This document shows, piece after piece, positions 24,767 through 33,569 of a stretch of DNA of 64,000 bases. Source of the DNA: Spirochaetota bacterium (lineage in GTDB: Bacteria > Spirochaetota > UBA4802 > UBA5550); the NCBI GenBank assembly GCA_025457915.1, contig JALOTL010000008.1, positions 1 to 64,000 of the forward strand. Direction: 5' to 3'. Made by a program: the position numbers and the translations under genes. The notes below the pieces were generated by a model. That model had not been told where the DNA came from, made no database searches, and worked only from the letters and a program-made list of their open reading frames with translations. The stretch's first letter is position 1. Each line of letters starts with the position of its first letter.

Positions 24767-26059
24767 TCAATAAACGTATGGTATTATCCTCCAGCGGACC
24801 CGTCTCGCGTATTCGTCCCAGTCGGCCCCGTACTTGATCGAACAGTTTTTATTGTCCCTCCTCTCCCTGTGCACCAGCAGGGCCGTGAAATAAACCGCGT
24901 AAAAATACGGCAGGGGGGACCCGAAAAGACACGGGAGGCACCAGGCGACAGCCATCATGATGTCGCCGACGTAATTGAAATGCCTCGAAAGGCCCCAGAA
25001 CCCCGAGACAAGGAGAAGGTTTCCGCGCGCCGTTCTGATGTACTCCGGGTCCCTCCCCCATATTTTCCCCGAGGGGTCGGTCCTGAAATTGTGCTTCTGA
25101 AGATTAACCGCCCGGAAAATGTAATACCCGGCCGCGTTCAGCAGCGTTATCAGCGCGATCCCCCATGCGGGAAGGTCGTGGCCGTGCCCGATGAGATAGA
25201 ACGACTGCAGGGTATACGTGAACGGGACCCAGACCAGGTCGCCGAAGGCCAGCATGTAGCCGAACCTCTCGTGCGCGATGTCGGTAGTGGTCAGAATCGC
25301 CGGCTCGTTCCAGAAATAATCCGCGACATAGAGGAACTGGAAAGCGTTCACCAGGACCATGGGCGCGGTCACATGCCCGAGCCTTGCGTACTGGACATAC
25401 ATGAAGCAGAGGTTGATCGCCAGCCAGCCCATGAGCCCCGGACGCGCCTCGCAGAAAATCTTCAGGTCGAAGCCGGTGACCGGGGGAACCCTGGGATTGA
25501 GCGCTGCGCCCATGAAGAAATCGTAAACCGGGCTGCCGGAACGCTCCTCCTGCGGCGCCGTTTTCTTCCCGTACCGGTAAAGGAAAACGCTCAGCAGGAT
25601 CACGAAAATGAAAGCGGAGGACGCAAGCGCGCCGAAATTATCGTAAACGAAAGAGGGATCGATCAGACCGGAACAATACAGCGCGCCCAGCAAAGCGAAC
25701 ACCAGCGTAAACGACAGCAGGCCGTTCATCCTGTATTCGAGCCTCATCCCGCCGGCAAGCGCCGTACCCTCCTGCTTCTTTCCCGGCAGGACTGCCTGAA
25801 GGAACGCCTGGAGCGCCATCCATCCGAGGAATACCGCCGCAGCTGCAGGATTGGGCGTTATGCTGTCGAGGAAACCCGTAAACGGCCTGAAATCGCTGAA
25901 ATTACCCGGCACGATTGACCCGCCGTTGAAACGCACGCAGTAATAAAGATAATATACCGCGGCCGGGAGCCCGGCCATCATGAGCGCGACGCCCGCCGGT
26001 CCGCCGAACTCGTATTTCTTCCATTTTCTTTTCGAAGGCTGTTCCATAAATCCTCTCAT
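24767..26059 (-). CDS. Sterol C14-reductase-like protein (ERG24/ERG4 family)
   Basis: A 430-aa integral membrane protein with about nine or ten hydrophobic helices. The C-terminal third carries the ERG4/ERG24/lamin-B-receptor signature: LLVSGFWGLSRHFNYVGDI, then PYFYAVYFTALLVHRERRD, then KYGADWDEYARRV ending in IIPYVY at the C-terminus. These are the NADPH- and sterol-pocket motifs of delta14/delta24(28) sterol reductases. The family is essentially eukaryotic, with scattered bacterial members. It lies downstream of an ERG2-like isomerase gene in the same direction; a MITE-like element separates them. Two in-frame ATGs (26059 and 26047) are possible; GGAGGAG precedes the first closely. Sterol substrate is inferred from family. 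Confidence 0.88.
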   Translation of the reverse strand: MRGFMEQPSKRKWKKYEFGGPAGVALMMAGLPAAVYYLYYCVRFNGGSIVPGNFSDFRPFTGFLDSITPNPAAAAVFLGWMALQAFLQAVLPGKKQEGTALAGGMRLEYRMNGLLSFTLVFALLGALYCSGLIDPSFVYDNFGALASSAFIFVILLSVFLYRYGKKTAPQEERSGSPVYDFFMGAALNPRVPPVTGFDLKIFCEARPGLMGWLAINLCFMYVQYARLGHVTAPMVLVNAFQFLYVADYFWNEPAILTTTDIAHERFGYMLAFGDLVWVPFTYTLQSFYLIGHGHDLPAWGIALITLLNAAGYYIFRAVNLQKHNFRTDPSGKIWGRDPEYIRTARGNLLLVSGFWGLSRHFNYVGDIMMAVAWCLPCLFGSPLPYFYAVYFTALLVHRERRDNKNCSIKYGADWDEYARRVRWRIIPYVY

Positions 26060-26088
26060 CTCCTCCGTTTCGCTGGAATCTTCTTAAT

Positions 26089-26189
26089 TATGGGCACATC
26101 TATAAATTAAAAACCGCTGGAAAAATATAATTTATGCATTGTAAGCACCATCAAGGGACATCCTGATTTGATTATCAGAGGTCCCCTTA
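26089..26189. mobile_element. MITE-like element B with TA-bounded terminal inverted repeats
   Basis: About 100 nt. Left end TATGGGCACATCTATAAAT; right end, reverse complement, TAAGGGGACCTCTGATAAT. The ends match in 13 of the first 19 positions. It also contains an AAGGGAC...GTCCCCTT foldback near the right end, and its right boundary coincides with the stop codon of the ERG2-like gene. Same family as the elements at 20902 and 59437. Confidence 0.6.
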
Positions 26190-26867
26190 AGACAGGAAGA
26201 ACCCCCTGATAGTTGGATAAAAAACATACAGGCACGCTAGCAACGCGGCGAGCAGTATGAATTTTATCACGAGATCGATGTCCTTTCCCTTGGTCAGCAG
26301 GCCCCTTATTGTAAGCTTCGCGTACTGCTTCATTATCCTGAATATGGTCCTGATGTCGAGCGTCGAAAAAATGGAATCGCAGAGACCGAACGGCAGCATC
26401 CTTATTATGCTCCCCCTCGCGTATTCCAGCATCCAGGCTTCATTCTTCACGCAATAGTGCTTGACCATCTTGTTGCCGAGATAGGCCGGCTTTCCCGACG
26501 GCACATGGACCTCGGCCTTGAAACGGCCCTCGTACTCGCACCTCATCTCTCCCTTCAGGAGAAAATCGTACACCTCGGACGAGTACCTGCCGGAATGCCC
26601 CTCCGTGCCTATGCAGGTGCCGAAAAAAATGACGTATTCCCTGAGAGAGGCGTGGATCAGCGACAGCTGACCCATGGCGCCGCCCGCGTTGTTGAAAATC
26701 CAATTCTGCTTTTTGCAGACATGGCCTGGATACTCCCTGTCGAGACCGTTTATGATGATATCGAAGCCCTTCTCTATCGGCTTCCCCAGGGCCTTTTTTC
26801 TTATTTTGTCCAGGACACGCGGGTCGAACAGGCATTTTTTCTTTGGTAAAAGATAGTCATTATCCAT
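26187..26867 (-). CDS. Sterol C8-C7 isomerase-like protein (ERG2/sigma-1 receptor family)
   Basis: 226 aa from the ATG at 26867, which has AGGAG 8 nt upstream; earlier in-frame ATGs lack a ribosome site. The ERG2/SIGMAR1 core is plain: VCKKQNWIFNNAGGAMGQL, SLREYVIFFGTCIGTEGHSGR, then EYARGSIIRMLPFG and DSIFSTLDIRTIF. The Glu in GTEGHSGRY and the acidic residues of the cupin-like barrel correspond to the ligand-binding acids in the family. Fungal ERG2 and the human receptor have an N-terminal membrane anchor; here the only clear membrane helix is at the C-terminus (FILLAALLACLYVFY). With the ERG24-like gene downstream it suggests modification of a sterol B/C/D ring. Confidence 0.88.
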   Translation of the reverse strand: MDNDYLLPKKKCLFDPRVLDKIRKKALGKPIEKGFDIIINGLDREYPGHVCKKQNWIFNNAGGAMGQLSLIHASLREYVIFFGTCIGTEGHSGRYSSEVYDFLLKGEMRCEYEGRFKAEVHVPSGKPAYLGNKMVKHYCVKNEAWMLEYARGSIIRMLPFGLCDSIFSTLDIRTIFRIMKQYAKLTIRGLLTKGKDIDLVIKFILLAALLACLYVFYPTIRGFFLS

Positions 26868-27050
26868 CAGCATCACTCCTGGTATCGGGATTCTCATCCT
26901 GCCTGAAACAATGACAGAACGATCAATCATCATAACACCCATATCCGCGGCAGTCAAGCCATAGAATCGGACCGGAATAAAATAATGACGGATTTAACAT
27001 GTTCAAGCAGCAATCAGATTACCGGCCTTACAGTTATCCATAAAAATCTA

Positions 27051-27078
27051 TTGACATGCCCTATAAAACCTGTAACCT
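27051..27078 (+). promoter_or_regulatory. Putative promoter of the Cys-rich protein gene
   Basis: TTGACA (27051-27056), 16 nt, TAACCT (27073-27078). The -35 box is consensus, the -10 weak. It would give a leader of about 60 nt. Confidence 0.4.
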
Positions 27079-27146
27079 CCTTCATGGATGACATTTAATT
27101 TTCATCCATCCAGTCCCGGGAAGCAATTCACCAGAGGAGGAACCAG

Positions 27147-27374
27147 ATGAAAAAAATATTCCCGCCGCTTTTCATTCTGCTGATCGCCGTGACGGCTATC
27201 GGGATAAACGGACATTCACAGTCCGACTGCAAAAAAGAATGCAGGGAAAACAGAGAGTTATGCCTGACCAACCTGAAGGCCCAGCGCCTGAAAGGAAAGG
27301 AATACAACCGTCAGAAAAGGCAGTGTCACAGGGAATGCAGGGATTGCGAAAAGGACTGTTCCAAACAGAAATAA
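27147..27374 (+). CDS. Small secreted Cys-rich protein
   Basis: 75 aa with AGAGGAGG 7 nt before the ATG. Residues 1-24 are a signal peptide (FPPLFILLIAVTAIGINGHS). The mature peptide, about 50 residues, is highly basic and holds seven Cys in the pattern C-x3-C-x6-C, then C-x3-C-x2-C-x3-C. This could form disulfides in the periplasm or bind a metal. No family recognised. It stands alone between the sterol genes and the tocopherol-cyclase-like gene. Confidence 0.75.
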   Translation: MKKIFPPLFILLIAVTAIGINGHSQSDCKKECRENRELCLTNLKAQRLKGKEYNRQKRQCHRECRDCEKDCSKQK

Positions 27375-27588
27375 AAAAATCGCCGGCATTGAAATCCTGA
27401 TTCATCAAATAGCGGTCTCATTGCCGTTTCCTTTTGTCATTTAATCAATTCCGCCGGACAGGGTGCGTTTTTTAAGACAAACATCTTCAAGCAATGATAT
27501 AATTGCAGGGATAATAAAACCTGCCGCGGGTATTCCATTAACTTGAAATTGACTGAAATTATTCTTAAATTTTCATAAGGGTGAATTA

Positions 27589-28578
27589 ATGACAGAAATC
27601 TGGAGGCCCGGCGTTTTCCAGGGCAGGGTCGGAAAAAAAAAATATTTCGAAGGCTGGTATTTCAAGTGCGTTTCAGGAGACGAAAAAGCGGCCTTCGCCT
27701 TAATCCCAGGGGTTTCGATCGGACGGGATGAGAAAAAATCGCACGCTTTCGTAATGGTCATGGACGCCCGAAGGCAAAAGCTCTATTACTTCAAATATCC
27801 CATCGATGAGTTCCGGGCGGACAAGAAAAAATTTGAAATCAGGATCGGTAAAAGCGTCTTCAGCCAGGAAATGGTCCGTCTCGACCTGCGGGACGGCGAA
27901 AACACGATAGAGTCCCTCATGGAATTTAAAAATATCACTTCCTGGCCGGTCACGCTGTTTTCCCCGGGAGCGATGGGCTGGTACGCGTTCGTGCCGTTCA
28001 TGGAATGCTACCACGGAATTTTAAGCTTCGACCATAAAATAGACGGACATGTAACCATAAACGGCGCGCGGCAGGATTTCACCGGGGGAAAGGGATACAT
28101 GGAGAAGGACTGGGGAACGTCCATGCCTTCGTCATGGATATGGATGCAGACCAACCATTTCGACGAGGACGGAGTGTCCCTGTTCGGTTCAATCGCCAAA
28201 ATCCCATGGCTCGGGAATTATTTCACTGGGTACCTCTTCGGCCTGCTCTATAAAAAAAACCTCGTAATGCTGACGACGTACGGCGGCGCGAAAATAGACA
28301 GACTCACCGTTTCCGACGAAAGGATAGAAATATCGGTCTGCGATAAAAAACACCTCCTTGAAATAACCGCCGACAGGGCCGAGGGCGTCGACCTCCCGGC
28401 CCCGTCCATGGGGGAAATGACGTCCAGGGTAAACGAATCCCTCCGGTCAAGGATAATCATCGCGCTGTACGAGAAAAAAAATGGGGGGAATGAACGCGTA
28501 TTCTCCGGGACCGGAAGGAATGCCGGTCTCGAGTTTGTCGGGGACATCAAAGAGCTGCTCGGGGGATTTAAAAAATAA
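27589..28578 (+). CDS. Tocopherol cyclase family protein
   Basis: A 329-aa protein without signal peptide or membrane helix. It matches the bacterial branch of the tocopherol-cyclase family: KYFEGWYFKCVSGDEKAAF near the N-terminus (about 18-36), GWYAFVPFMECYHGILS (about 131-147) and GGKGYMEKDWGTSMPSSWIW (about 165-184). In plants and cyanobacteria the enzyme closes the chromanol ring of tocopherol; most bacterial members sit in genomes without the rest of that pathway and their substrate is unknown. It is separated by 3 nt from a FadL-type porin gene. A role on a prenylated or hydrophobic substrate is inferred. Confidence 0.85.
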   Translation: MTEIWRPGVFQGRVGKKKYFEGWYFKCVSGDEKAAFALIPGVSIGRDEKKSHAFVMVMDARRQKLYYFKYPIDEFRADKKKFEIRIGKSVFSQEMVRLDLRDGENTIESLMEFKNITSWPVTLFSPGAMGWYAFVPFMECYHGILSFDHKIDGHVTINGARQDFTGGKGYMEKDWGTSMPSSWIWMQTNHFDEDGVSLFGSIAKIPWLGNYFTGYLFGLLYKKNLVMLTTYGGAKIDRLTVSDERIEISVCDKKHLLEITADRAEGVDLPAPSMGEMTSRVNESLRSRIIIALYEKKNGGNERVFSGTGRNAGLEFVGDIKELLGGFKK

Positions 28579-28581
28579 TCA

Positions 28582-29910
28582 ATGGGCACGGAAGATAAAA
28601 ATCCCGGAAGGGGATCAGCGGTAATAATATCGGCATCGATAATGCTGGTCCTTGTCTCTGCCTTTTCCCCGGGCGTTCTCTTCGCCGGCAGCATCGAGGA
28701 AAACACGAGCCAGAGCGCCGAGTACGTGAAGACCCTCAGCAGGAACGCGTCAACCGATACTGATGCCGTCTTCTTCAACCCGGCGGGAACGGCTTTCATG
28801 AGCGAGGGGACCCACGTCTATTTCAGCGGCCAGTGGATATATATACCGATAGAGGTAAACGGTCCGAGCCTCACCAGGACCGTTTACAGGGGGGAAAAAA
28901 CATCCTATTTCCTGCCGGATCTTTTTCTGGTGAAAAAAATGAAAAACACCGACAGCGGCGGCGGTCCGGCATTTTCATTCGGGCTCATGCCGATCGGCGG
29001 CGGCGGTTTCGGAAAATATAAAAACGGACTTTCCTATATCGACAATACGCTTTTTCTAATAAGGGGCATCCTCAACAGTTTCTACCCGTACACCCTCGGC
29101 CCTTATTTCACCTCCACGTTTAAAGGGTCGTCGGCATACTATTCCTGCATGACAAACGCGGCCTGTTCCTTTCCCGGCGGCAGGATCGCCCTGTCCCTCG
29201 GCTACAGGTTCATCTACGGTTCGGCGTTCTACGACGCGAAATTATACAGCAACGGCATAATGATCCCGCTCGGCGGCGACTTCCATGCCCGCCAGGACGG
29301 CGTCGCGCACGGGGTGATAGCGGGAATAAGCGCGAAACCGGCCGATCCGGTGACCATCGGATTCAAGTTCGAATACAATTCGCCTCTCGTTCTTAAAACG
29401 AAGGCAAGCGGATACATGATACTCGGCGCCATGGACTCGAGCCTGAGGGACGGCGGGGCCGCCCACCGTCAGATCCCGATGAACGCGAACCTGGGCGTTT
29501 CGTACAGGTTTTACGGTTTTCAGATATCCTTTTCGTCATCATATTACTTCAACAGGATCGCGCAGTGGAACGGGAGGGAAAAAAGCTTCAACAACGGCTA
29601 TGAATTCGCGGCGGGGATGGATTACACCTTCGGCGGATTGCCCCTTAACATAGGCTTCGGGTATGATTTCTGTTACGGCGGCGCGCGCCCGAGCGGCCAG
29701 AACCAGGTATCGGAGCTGCCCAACGGCCATACCTTCGGCACGGGCGTGTCATACGCTTTCGACCAAACCCTGAAGCTGACCCTGGGATTCGGCTACATTT
29801 ACTGGAGGCCGATAGACATCAACAGGGGGACCGTGTTGAGGTTTTTGCCGGCGTCTTTCCATAAAAGGGGTTTTGTCCTGGCCCTCGGCGTTGAACATAA
29901 AATCATATGA
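28582..29910 (+). CDS. OmpP1/FadL family outer-membrane transporter
   Basis: A 442-aa exported protein. The signal peptide covers about residues 11-36 (VIISASIMLVLVSAFSPGVLFAG). The FadL hallmark follows directly: ASTDTDAVFFNPAGTAFM, the N-terminal plug region. The rest alternates in the manner of a beta-barrel and ends in a hydrophobic strand (GFVLALGVEHKII). FadL proteins let long-chain fatty acids and other hydrophobic molecules cross the outer membrane. It is translationally linked to the tocopherol-cyclase-like gene (3-nt gap) and so probably handles a lipid related to that enzyme. Confidence 0.87.
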   Translation: MGTEDKNPGRGSAVIISASIMLVLVSAFSPGVLFAGSIEENTSQSAEYVKTLSRNASTDTDAVFFNPAGTAFMSEGTHVYFSGQWIYIPIEVNGPSLTRTVYRGEKTSYFLPDLFLVKKMKNTDSGGGPAFSFGLMPIGGGGFGKYKNGLSYIDNTLFLIRGILNSFYPYTLGPYFTSTFKGSSAYYSCMTNAACSFPGGRIALSLGYRFIYGSAFYDAKLYSNGIMIPLGGDFHARQDGVAHGVIAGISAKPADPVTIGFKFEYNSPLVLKTKASGYMILGAMDSSLRDGGAAHRQIPMNANLGVSYRFYGFQISFSSSYYFNRIAQWNGREKSFNNGYEFAAGMDYTFGGLPLNIGFGYDFCYGGARPSGQNQVSELPNGHTFGTGVSYAFDQTLKLTLGFGYIYWRPIDINRGTVLRFLPASFHKRGFVLALGVEHKII

Positions 29911-29945
29911 CCCAGCGGCGCCGCGTCACCCGTCACCCCGCCGGA

Positions 29946-31733
29946 TCAGAGGTACCTGTCTAAAACCTCAAGGAGCCTGTCGGTCAAAACCGGCTTCGCG
30001 ATGAATTCATTGCAGCCCGCGTTGATGCTATCCATGCGGTCGGTATCGTATGCGTTGCCTGACTGGGCGATTATCGGCAGGTCTTTCCTTATTTCGCGAA
30101 TCATTTTAGCGGCGTCGTTCCCGCTCATGAAGGGGAGCTGTATATCCATCAGGACGCAGCCGATCGATCCGTTGTTCCTGCACTTCTCCACGGCGTCCAT
30201 CCCATTGTCGGAGCGCAGGACATTGATCCCGTATCTTGAAAGGACCCTCTCCAAAAAATTGTAGCTCTGGTCGTCGTCTTCCACCACCAGGACCGTGCGG
30301 TTTTTCCACCCTGAACGGTTCTTCCCGGCAGACGGGGCATCCGGGTCCGGTTTATTCTCCCCTTCGCGCTCCGCACCTTCAGGCTCCGCACTTTCAGGCT
30401 CCGCACTTTCAGGCTCCGCACTTTCAGGCTCCGCACTTTCAGGCTCCGCACCATCGGGCTCCGCGGGCCGGAACTTTACGGTAAAATAAAAAGTGGTGCC
30501 CTTCCCCAGCTCAGTATCAAGCCATATGTCGCCGCCCATCAGGTTGACGAGCTTCTTTGATATAGCAAGCCCGAGTCCGGCCCCGCCGTACTTCCTGGTA
30601 AAAGAATCATCGCCCTGCTTGAACTGCTGGAAAATGCGCGTTATGTTTTCCCTGGCGATGCCGATCCCGGTATCTGACACGAAAAATTTCAGCAGCCCCG
30701 GGAAAGGCACTGAATAACCGAACTCTATCGTGCCTGAATCCGTGAACTTCACCGCGTTGCCCATGAGGTTAAGCAGGACCTGCCTGATTCGGAACTCGTC
30801 CGCCATGATGCTCCCTGCCGCGGCTTCCACGGAATGCGCCGGGCGAATTTCAATGTCCTTCCTTTCGTTTTTTATCTGCATCCGGAACATCTCAAAAAAA
30901 TCATCCATTATTGAATCTACGGAAAAGGGGACCTCGTTGATAACGACGTGTCCCGCCTCAATCCTCGAGAGGTCGATGATGTCGTCGATGAGTCCGAGAA
31001 GGTGCCTTCCGCTCCTGTTTATTATCTCGATGTAGTGCTTTTTTTCCGCGTCCGGCAGCGACCCGTCGCGCAGGAGATCGGCGAAACCCAGTATGCTGTT
31101 CATGGGCGTCCTGATTTCATGGGATATGTTGGCCAGGAAAAAGGATTTCAGCCTGTTCGATTCGTCCGCCTTTTTCTTTTCCTCTTCGTAATTTTTTATC
31201 ATGAATAAAAGAAGGAGCCCGATCAGCGCCAGCGAGAACACGAGATTGATTACGATATCCGTAAACTGCATTTCGCGGTTGTCGTAGGTAACGACCAGCT
31301 GCGGGTAAAAGTATTCAATGATGATCAGCGCGGCCAGTTCGACGATGAACAGTCCGCCGACTATAAGACGCAATCTGCCGCGGACCACGATAAAGAAAAG
31401 AGAAAAAATAAAAAAGCAAATGTATACGGTCGATCCGAAAAGCCCGGAATTGAGGAACCATCCGGCCGGAAGAAGCAGCATGAAAAAAATAATGAGTCCC
31501 CAGACAGGCAGAGTGTACCGGGCTTTAATCCTCGAAAGATAGTATAAGATTGAATAAAAAATGAAAGCCAGCCCGATAATAAGGTTCAGAAAAGGATCGA
31601 GTCCGAGCGCGATGTTATTTACAAGGATGGCGATGGAAAAAAAGATGGAAATCATGCACGAAGCGTTGAGGAGCCTGTGCTCGATAGTGAATTGGTCCGC
31701 GCTGCCGATTATTTTTTTTATCAATGATATCAT
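29946..31733 (-). CDS. Membrane-bound hybrid histidine kinase
   Basis: 595 aa. Six hydrophobic segments at about 20-205 form the membrane sensor. HisKA at about 225-290 contains ISHEIRTPMNSILGFADLL with the phospho-His. The HATPase domain (335-445) has LNLMGNAVKFT (N box), DTGIGIA and GAGLGLAIS. A low-complexity linker of six five-residue units (PESAE type, about 448-480) leads to a C-terminal REC domain with VVEDDDQSYNF, CVLMDIQLP and IAKPVLT. There is no periplasmic domain, so the membrane bundle itself probably senses. Leftward and monocistronic. Confidence 0.92.
   Translation of the reverse strand: MISLIKKIIGSADQFTIEHRLLNASCMISIFFSIAILVNNIALGLDPFLNLIIGLAFIFYSILYYLSRIKARYTLPVWGLIIFFMLLLPAGWFLNSGLFGSTVYICFFIFSLFFIVVRGRLRLIVGGLFIVELAALIIIEYFYPQLVVTYDNREMQFTDIVINLVFSLALIGLLLLFMIKNYEEEKKKADESNRLKSFFLANISHEIRTPMNSILGFADLLRDGSLPDAEKKHYIEIINRSGRHLLGLIDDIIDLSRIEAGHVVINEVPFSVDSIMDDFFEMFRMQIKNERKDIEIRPAHSVEAAAGSIMADEFRIRQVLLNLMGNAVKFTDSGTIEFGYSVPFPGLLKFFVSDTGIGIARENITRIFQQFKQGDDSFTRKYGGAGLGLAISKKLVNLMGGDIWLDTELGKGTTFYFTVKFRPAEPDGAEPESAEPESAEPESAEPESAEPEGAEREGENKPDPDAPSAGKNRSGWKNRTVLVVEDDDQSYNFLERVLSRYGINVLRSDNGMDAVEKCRNNGSIGCVLMDIQLPFMSGNDAAKMIREIRKDLPIIAQSGNAYDTDRMDSINAGCNEFIAKPVLTDRLLEVLDRYL
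30369..30458. repeat. 15-bp tandem repeat in the kinase linker
   Basis: Six units of about 15 bp based on GGCTCCGCACTTTCA. The middle four are identical and the outer ones vary at one to three positions. They encode Pro-Glu-Ser-Ala-Glu. The repeat stays in frame, so changes in copy number only lengthen the linker between kinase and receiver domains. Confidence 0.9.
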
Positions 31734-32422
31734 TTCAAGAAACCCTTTAAAAAATAATCAATCAAGAAGATTTAAGTTTTAATTCTTCAAGCATATCGGG
31801 CACATAAATTACCAGGAACCCCGTTCCGGATGATTCTGGACCAATAAATTCTTTATTGCAAGCACTAACTTTATGTTCATAATTATAAAATATCATAAAA
31901 ACCCGTCCAATGACACGTTTTTATATTTTTTCATCCGAACTGTAAAAAAAATCCCTATAAAGTTTTTTCATTATCACGTAAACCATAATATAACCCCCGA
32001 ATCAACCTCGTTTCAACCTCTATTGTTCCGGCACTTGATATTTTTTTGCCGATTAAATTTGAATTCATTATACGCCTTTTTGAGGATAAAAAACCTTTAA
32101 TCCAGCGAATATAAAAAAAATTCATCATCAGCCCCGCGCGTTCGTAAATATATACGGTCCGAAATCCCGGAAGCTGAAAAAATTAAAAAAAAATATGACG
32201 GTAATGTCATTGACTTATTACGAAAAAATGCGATGCTACCATTAAATATCATCAGTAATATCAAAAACTGAAAAATCCGGATGATTGGTCCTCAGCATGC
32301 CTGAATTCATGCCGGTCCGCATGCGGCATTGCAATTTGTTTTCATATTCGGTCCGATTACAGGAAAAGGACCGTGTTGAAGTATAATGCAGTCGAGCGAA
32401 TATAATCATTTAATACCGGAGC
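31734..32422. other. AT-rich intergenic region without a supported gene
   Basis: 689 nt between divergent genes, rich in A and T runs. Short frames occur (for example 31873-32100) but have no ribosome site or protein-like composition. A foldback ATGCCG/CGGCAT lies at 32309-32329. The region must hold the promoters of the kinase and the porin-like gene; I cannot place them with confidence. Confidence 0.5.
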
Positions 32423-33340
32423 ATGTTTATGAAACCGAAAATTATCCTTCTTTCCGTCCTGTCCGCGATTTTCTTTGCCTCTCTACCTCAAATCCATGTA
32501 CAGGCCGCGGACTTAAGCCTCGGTGCCGTGTCCTGGTACGCGTGGTGGGTAACGCCTTTTAATAAAGAAATAAAGGGCGGCGCCCAGAACGCCTCAAAAG
32601 GCATCGATGTTAATATGAATAATTCCAATGTGCTGTACGGCCCAGTCATGTCGATTAAATTCAACGACATGTGGAATGTATCAGCGTTGTTTGTTTTCTC
32701 TCCTCATGGAGGATACGGAGCAAGAAGTGATTTCCTTGCCGCAAATGTAAACGACTTTTCAGAATTCGATGTATATCTCAACTCGAAGTTTGGAACAAGC
32801 TACATGCCTGTTCTCGTGGAAGCGGTGCGCGTTAATGTCCACTATATTAAAAGATATGATCTGGATCTTACCGCGGATTGCTGGCTCAACAAGTCCTTCA
32901 AAATCTTTTTCGGATTCAAGTACCAGGGATATAAAATGCTTGGAGATATGGCCGTCGTCTTTCTCAATCCCCAGCCTATACCCGGGTTATCCAAAACAAT
33001 GTACTCCAAGTATCACCTGTTCGGAGGCGGCCTCGGGATCGGTACTACCATACATTTAGTCGACAGCCTGTTTCTTGTAGGCAACCTGTCGGGCTTTCTT
33101 CTTGAGGGACTCACGTTTTTCAAACATGAATCATTCAGGGAACAGAGAAACGGCACGAGCACCTACGGGACGAATGGAAACCTTTCATTCGCCTATTACA
33201 TCGAGGACGCGAGGACCACGCTGTCCCTGGGCTACAGGGCGCAGGTAAACTGGTACGGCAAACCCGATCTTTCACATGACAGTGTGACCAACACCGGATT
33301 GTTCCACGGGCTGATGCTTTCAGTGATTTACACGATATGA
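32423..33340 (+). CDS. Hypothetical outer-membrane beta-barrel protein
   Basis: A 305-aa exported protein. The signal peptide (PKIILLSVLSAIFFASLPQIHVQA) is cleaved after AQA-like residues near 28. The mature protein has many aromatic and Gly residues in alternating strands (LFGGGLGIGTTIHL, TTLSLGYRAQVNWYG) and ends in LSVIYTI, typical of a barrel. No named family. Start at 32423, or at the ATG two codons later; a CCGGAG sequence lies just upstream. A terminator follows at 33393. Confidence 0.72.
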   Translation: MFMKPKIILLSVLSAIFFASLPQIHVQAADLSLGAVSWYAWWVTPFNKEIKGGAQNASKGIDVNMNNSNVLYGPVMSIKFNDMWNVSALFVFSPHGGYGARSDFLAANVNDFSEFDVYLNSKFGTSYMPVLVEAVRVNVHYIKRYDLDLTADCWLNKSFKIFFGFKYQGYKMLGDMAVVFLNPQPIPGLSKTMYSKYHLFGGGLGIGTTIHLVDSLFLVGNLSGFLLEGLTFFKHESFREQRNGTSTYGTNGNLSFAYYIEDARTTLSLGYRAQVNWYGKPDLSHDSVTNTGLFHGLMLSVIYTI

Positions 33341-33392
33341 ATCCTGATTTGATCCGGTTTTAGTTGCACGGCAATTACACATGTTGAATCAT

Positions 33393-33422
33393 GCCCGTTG
33401 TCAATAACGGGCTTCTTTATTT
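33393..33422 (+). terminator. Intrinsic terminator
   Basis: GCCCGTT (33393-33399) pairs with AACGGGC (33406-33412), loop GTCAAT, then TTCTTTATTT. It ends the transcript of the barrel-protein gene 52 nt after its stop. Confidence 0.8.
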
Positions 33423-33569
33423 CAGGCATACGACAGGTGCGATATTAATCCGCGTAATCCGTCATGATAATATCCAGTAAAAAAACCGATGCAGCCGGCT
33501 CGAATGATTCAATTTTTTCAACAAATCACCGTGTTGAACAATAAAATTTTTTATATGGAAATTATTTAT

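Noticed and set aside
24869-25918. A 349-codon open frame on the plus strand
   Set aside because: Antisense to the ERG24-like gene. The product is low-complexity and charged, and the sterol-reductase motifs on the other strand are decisive.
26153-26195. Foldback after the ERG2-like gene considered as a normal terminator
   Set aside because: There is no T run on the minus strand, and the arms coincide with the terminal repeat of MITE-like element B, so it is better explained as part of that element.
30369-30458. Short direct repeats considered as a CRISPR array
   Set aside because: The units are directly adjacent 15-mers without spacers and encode a regular PESAE linker in a kinase.
31873-32100. 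A 75-codon frame in the AT-rich gap
   Set aside because: The composition is that of AT-rich non-coding DNA (Phe, Asn, Ile, His), with no ribosome site and no start context.
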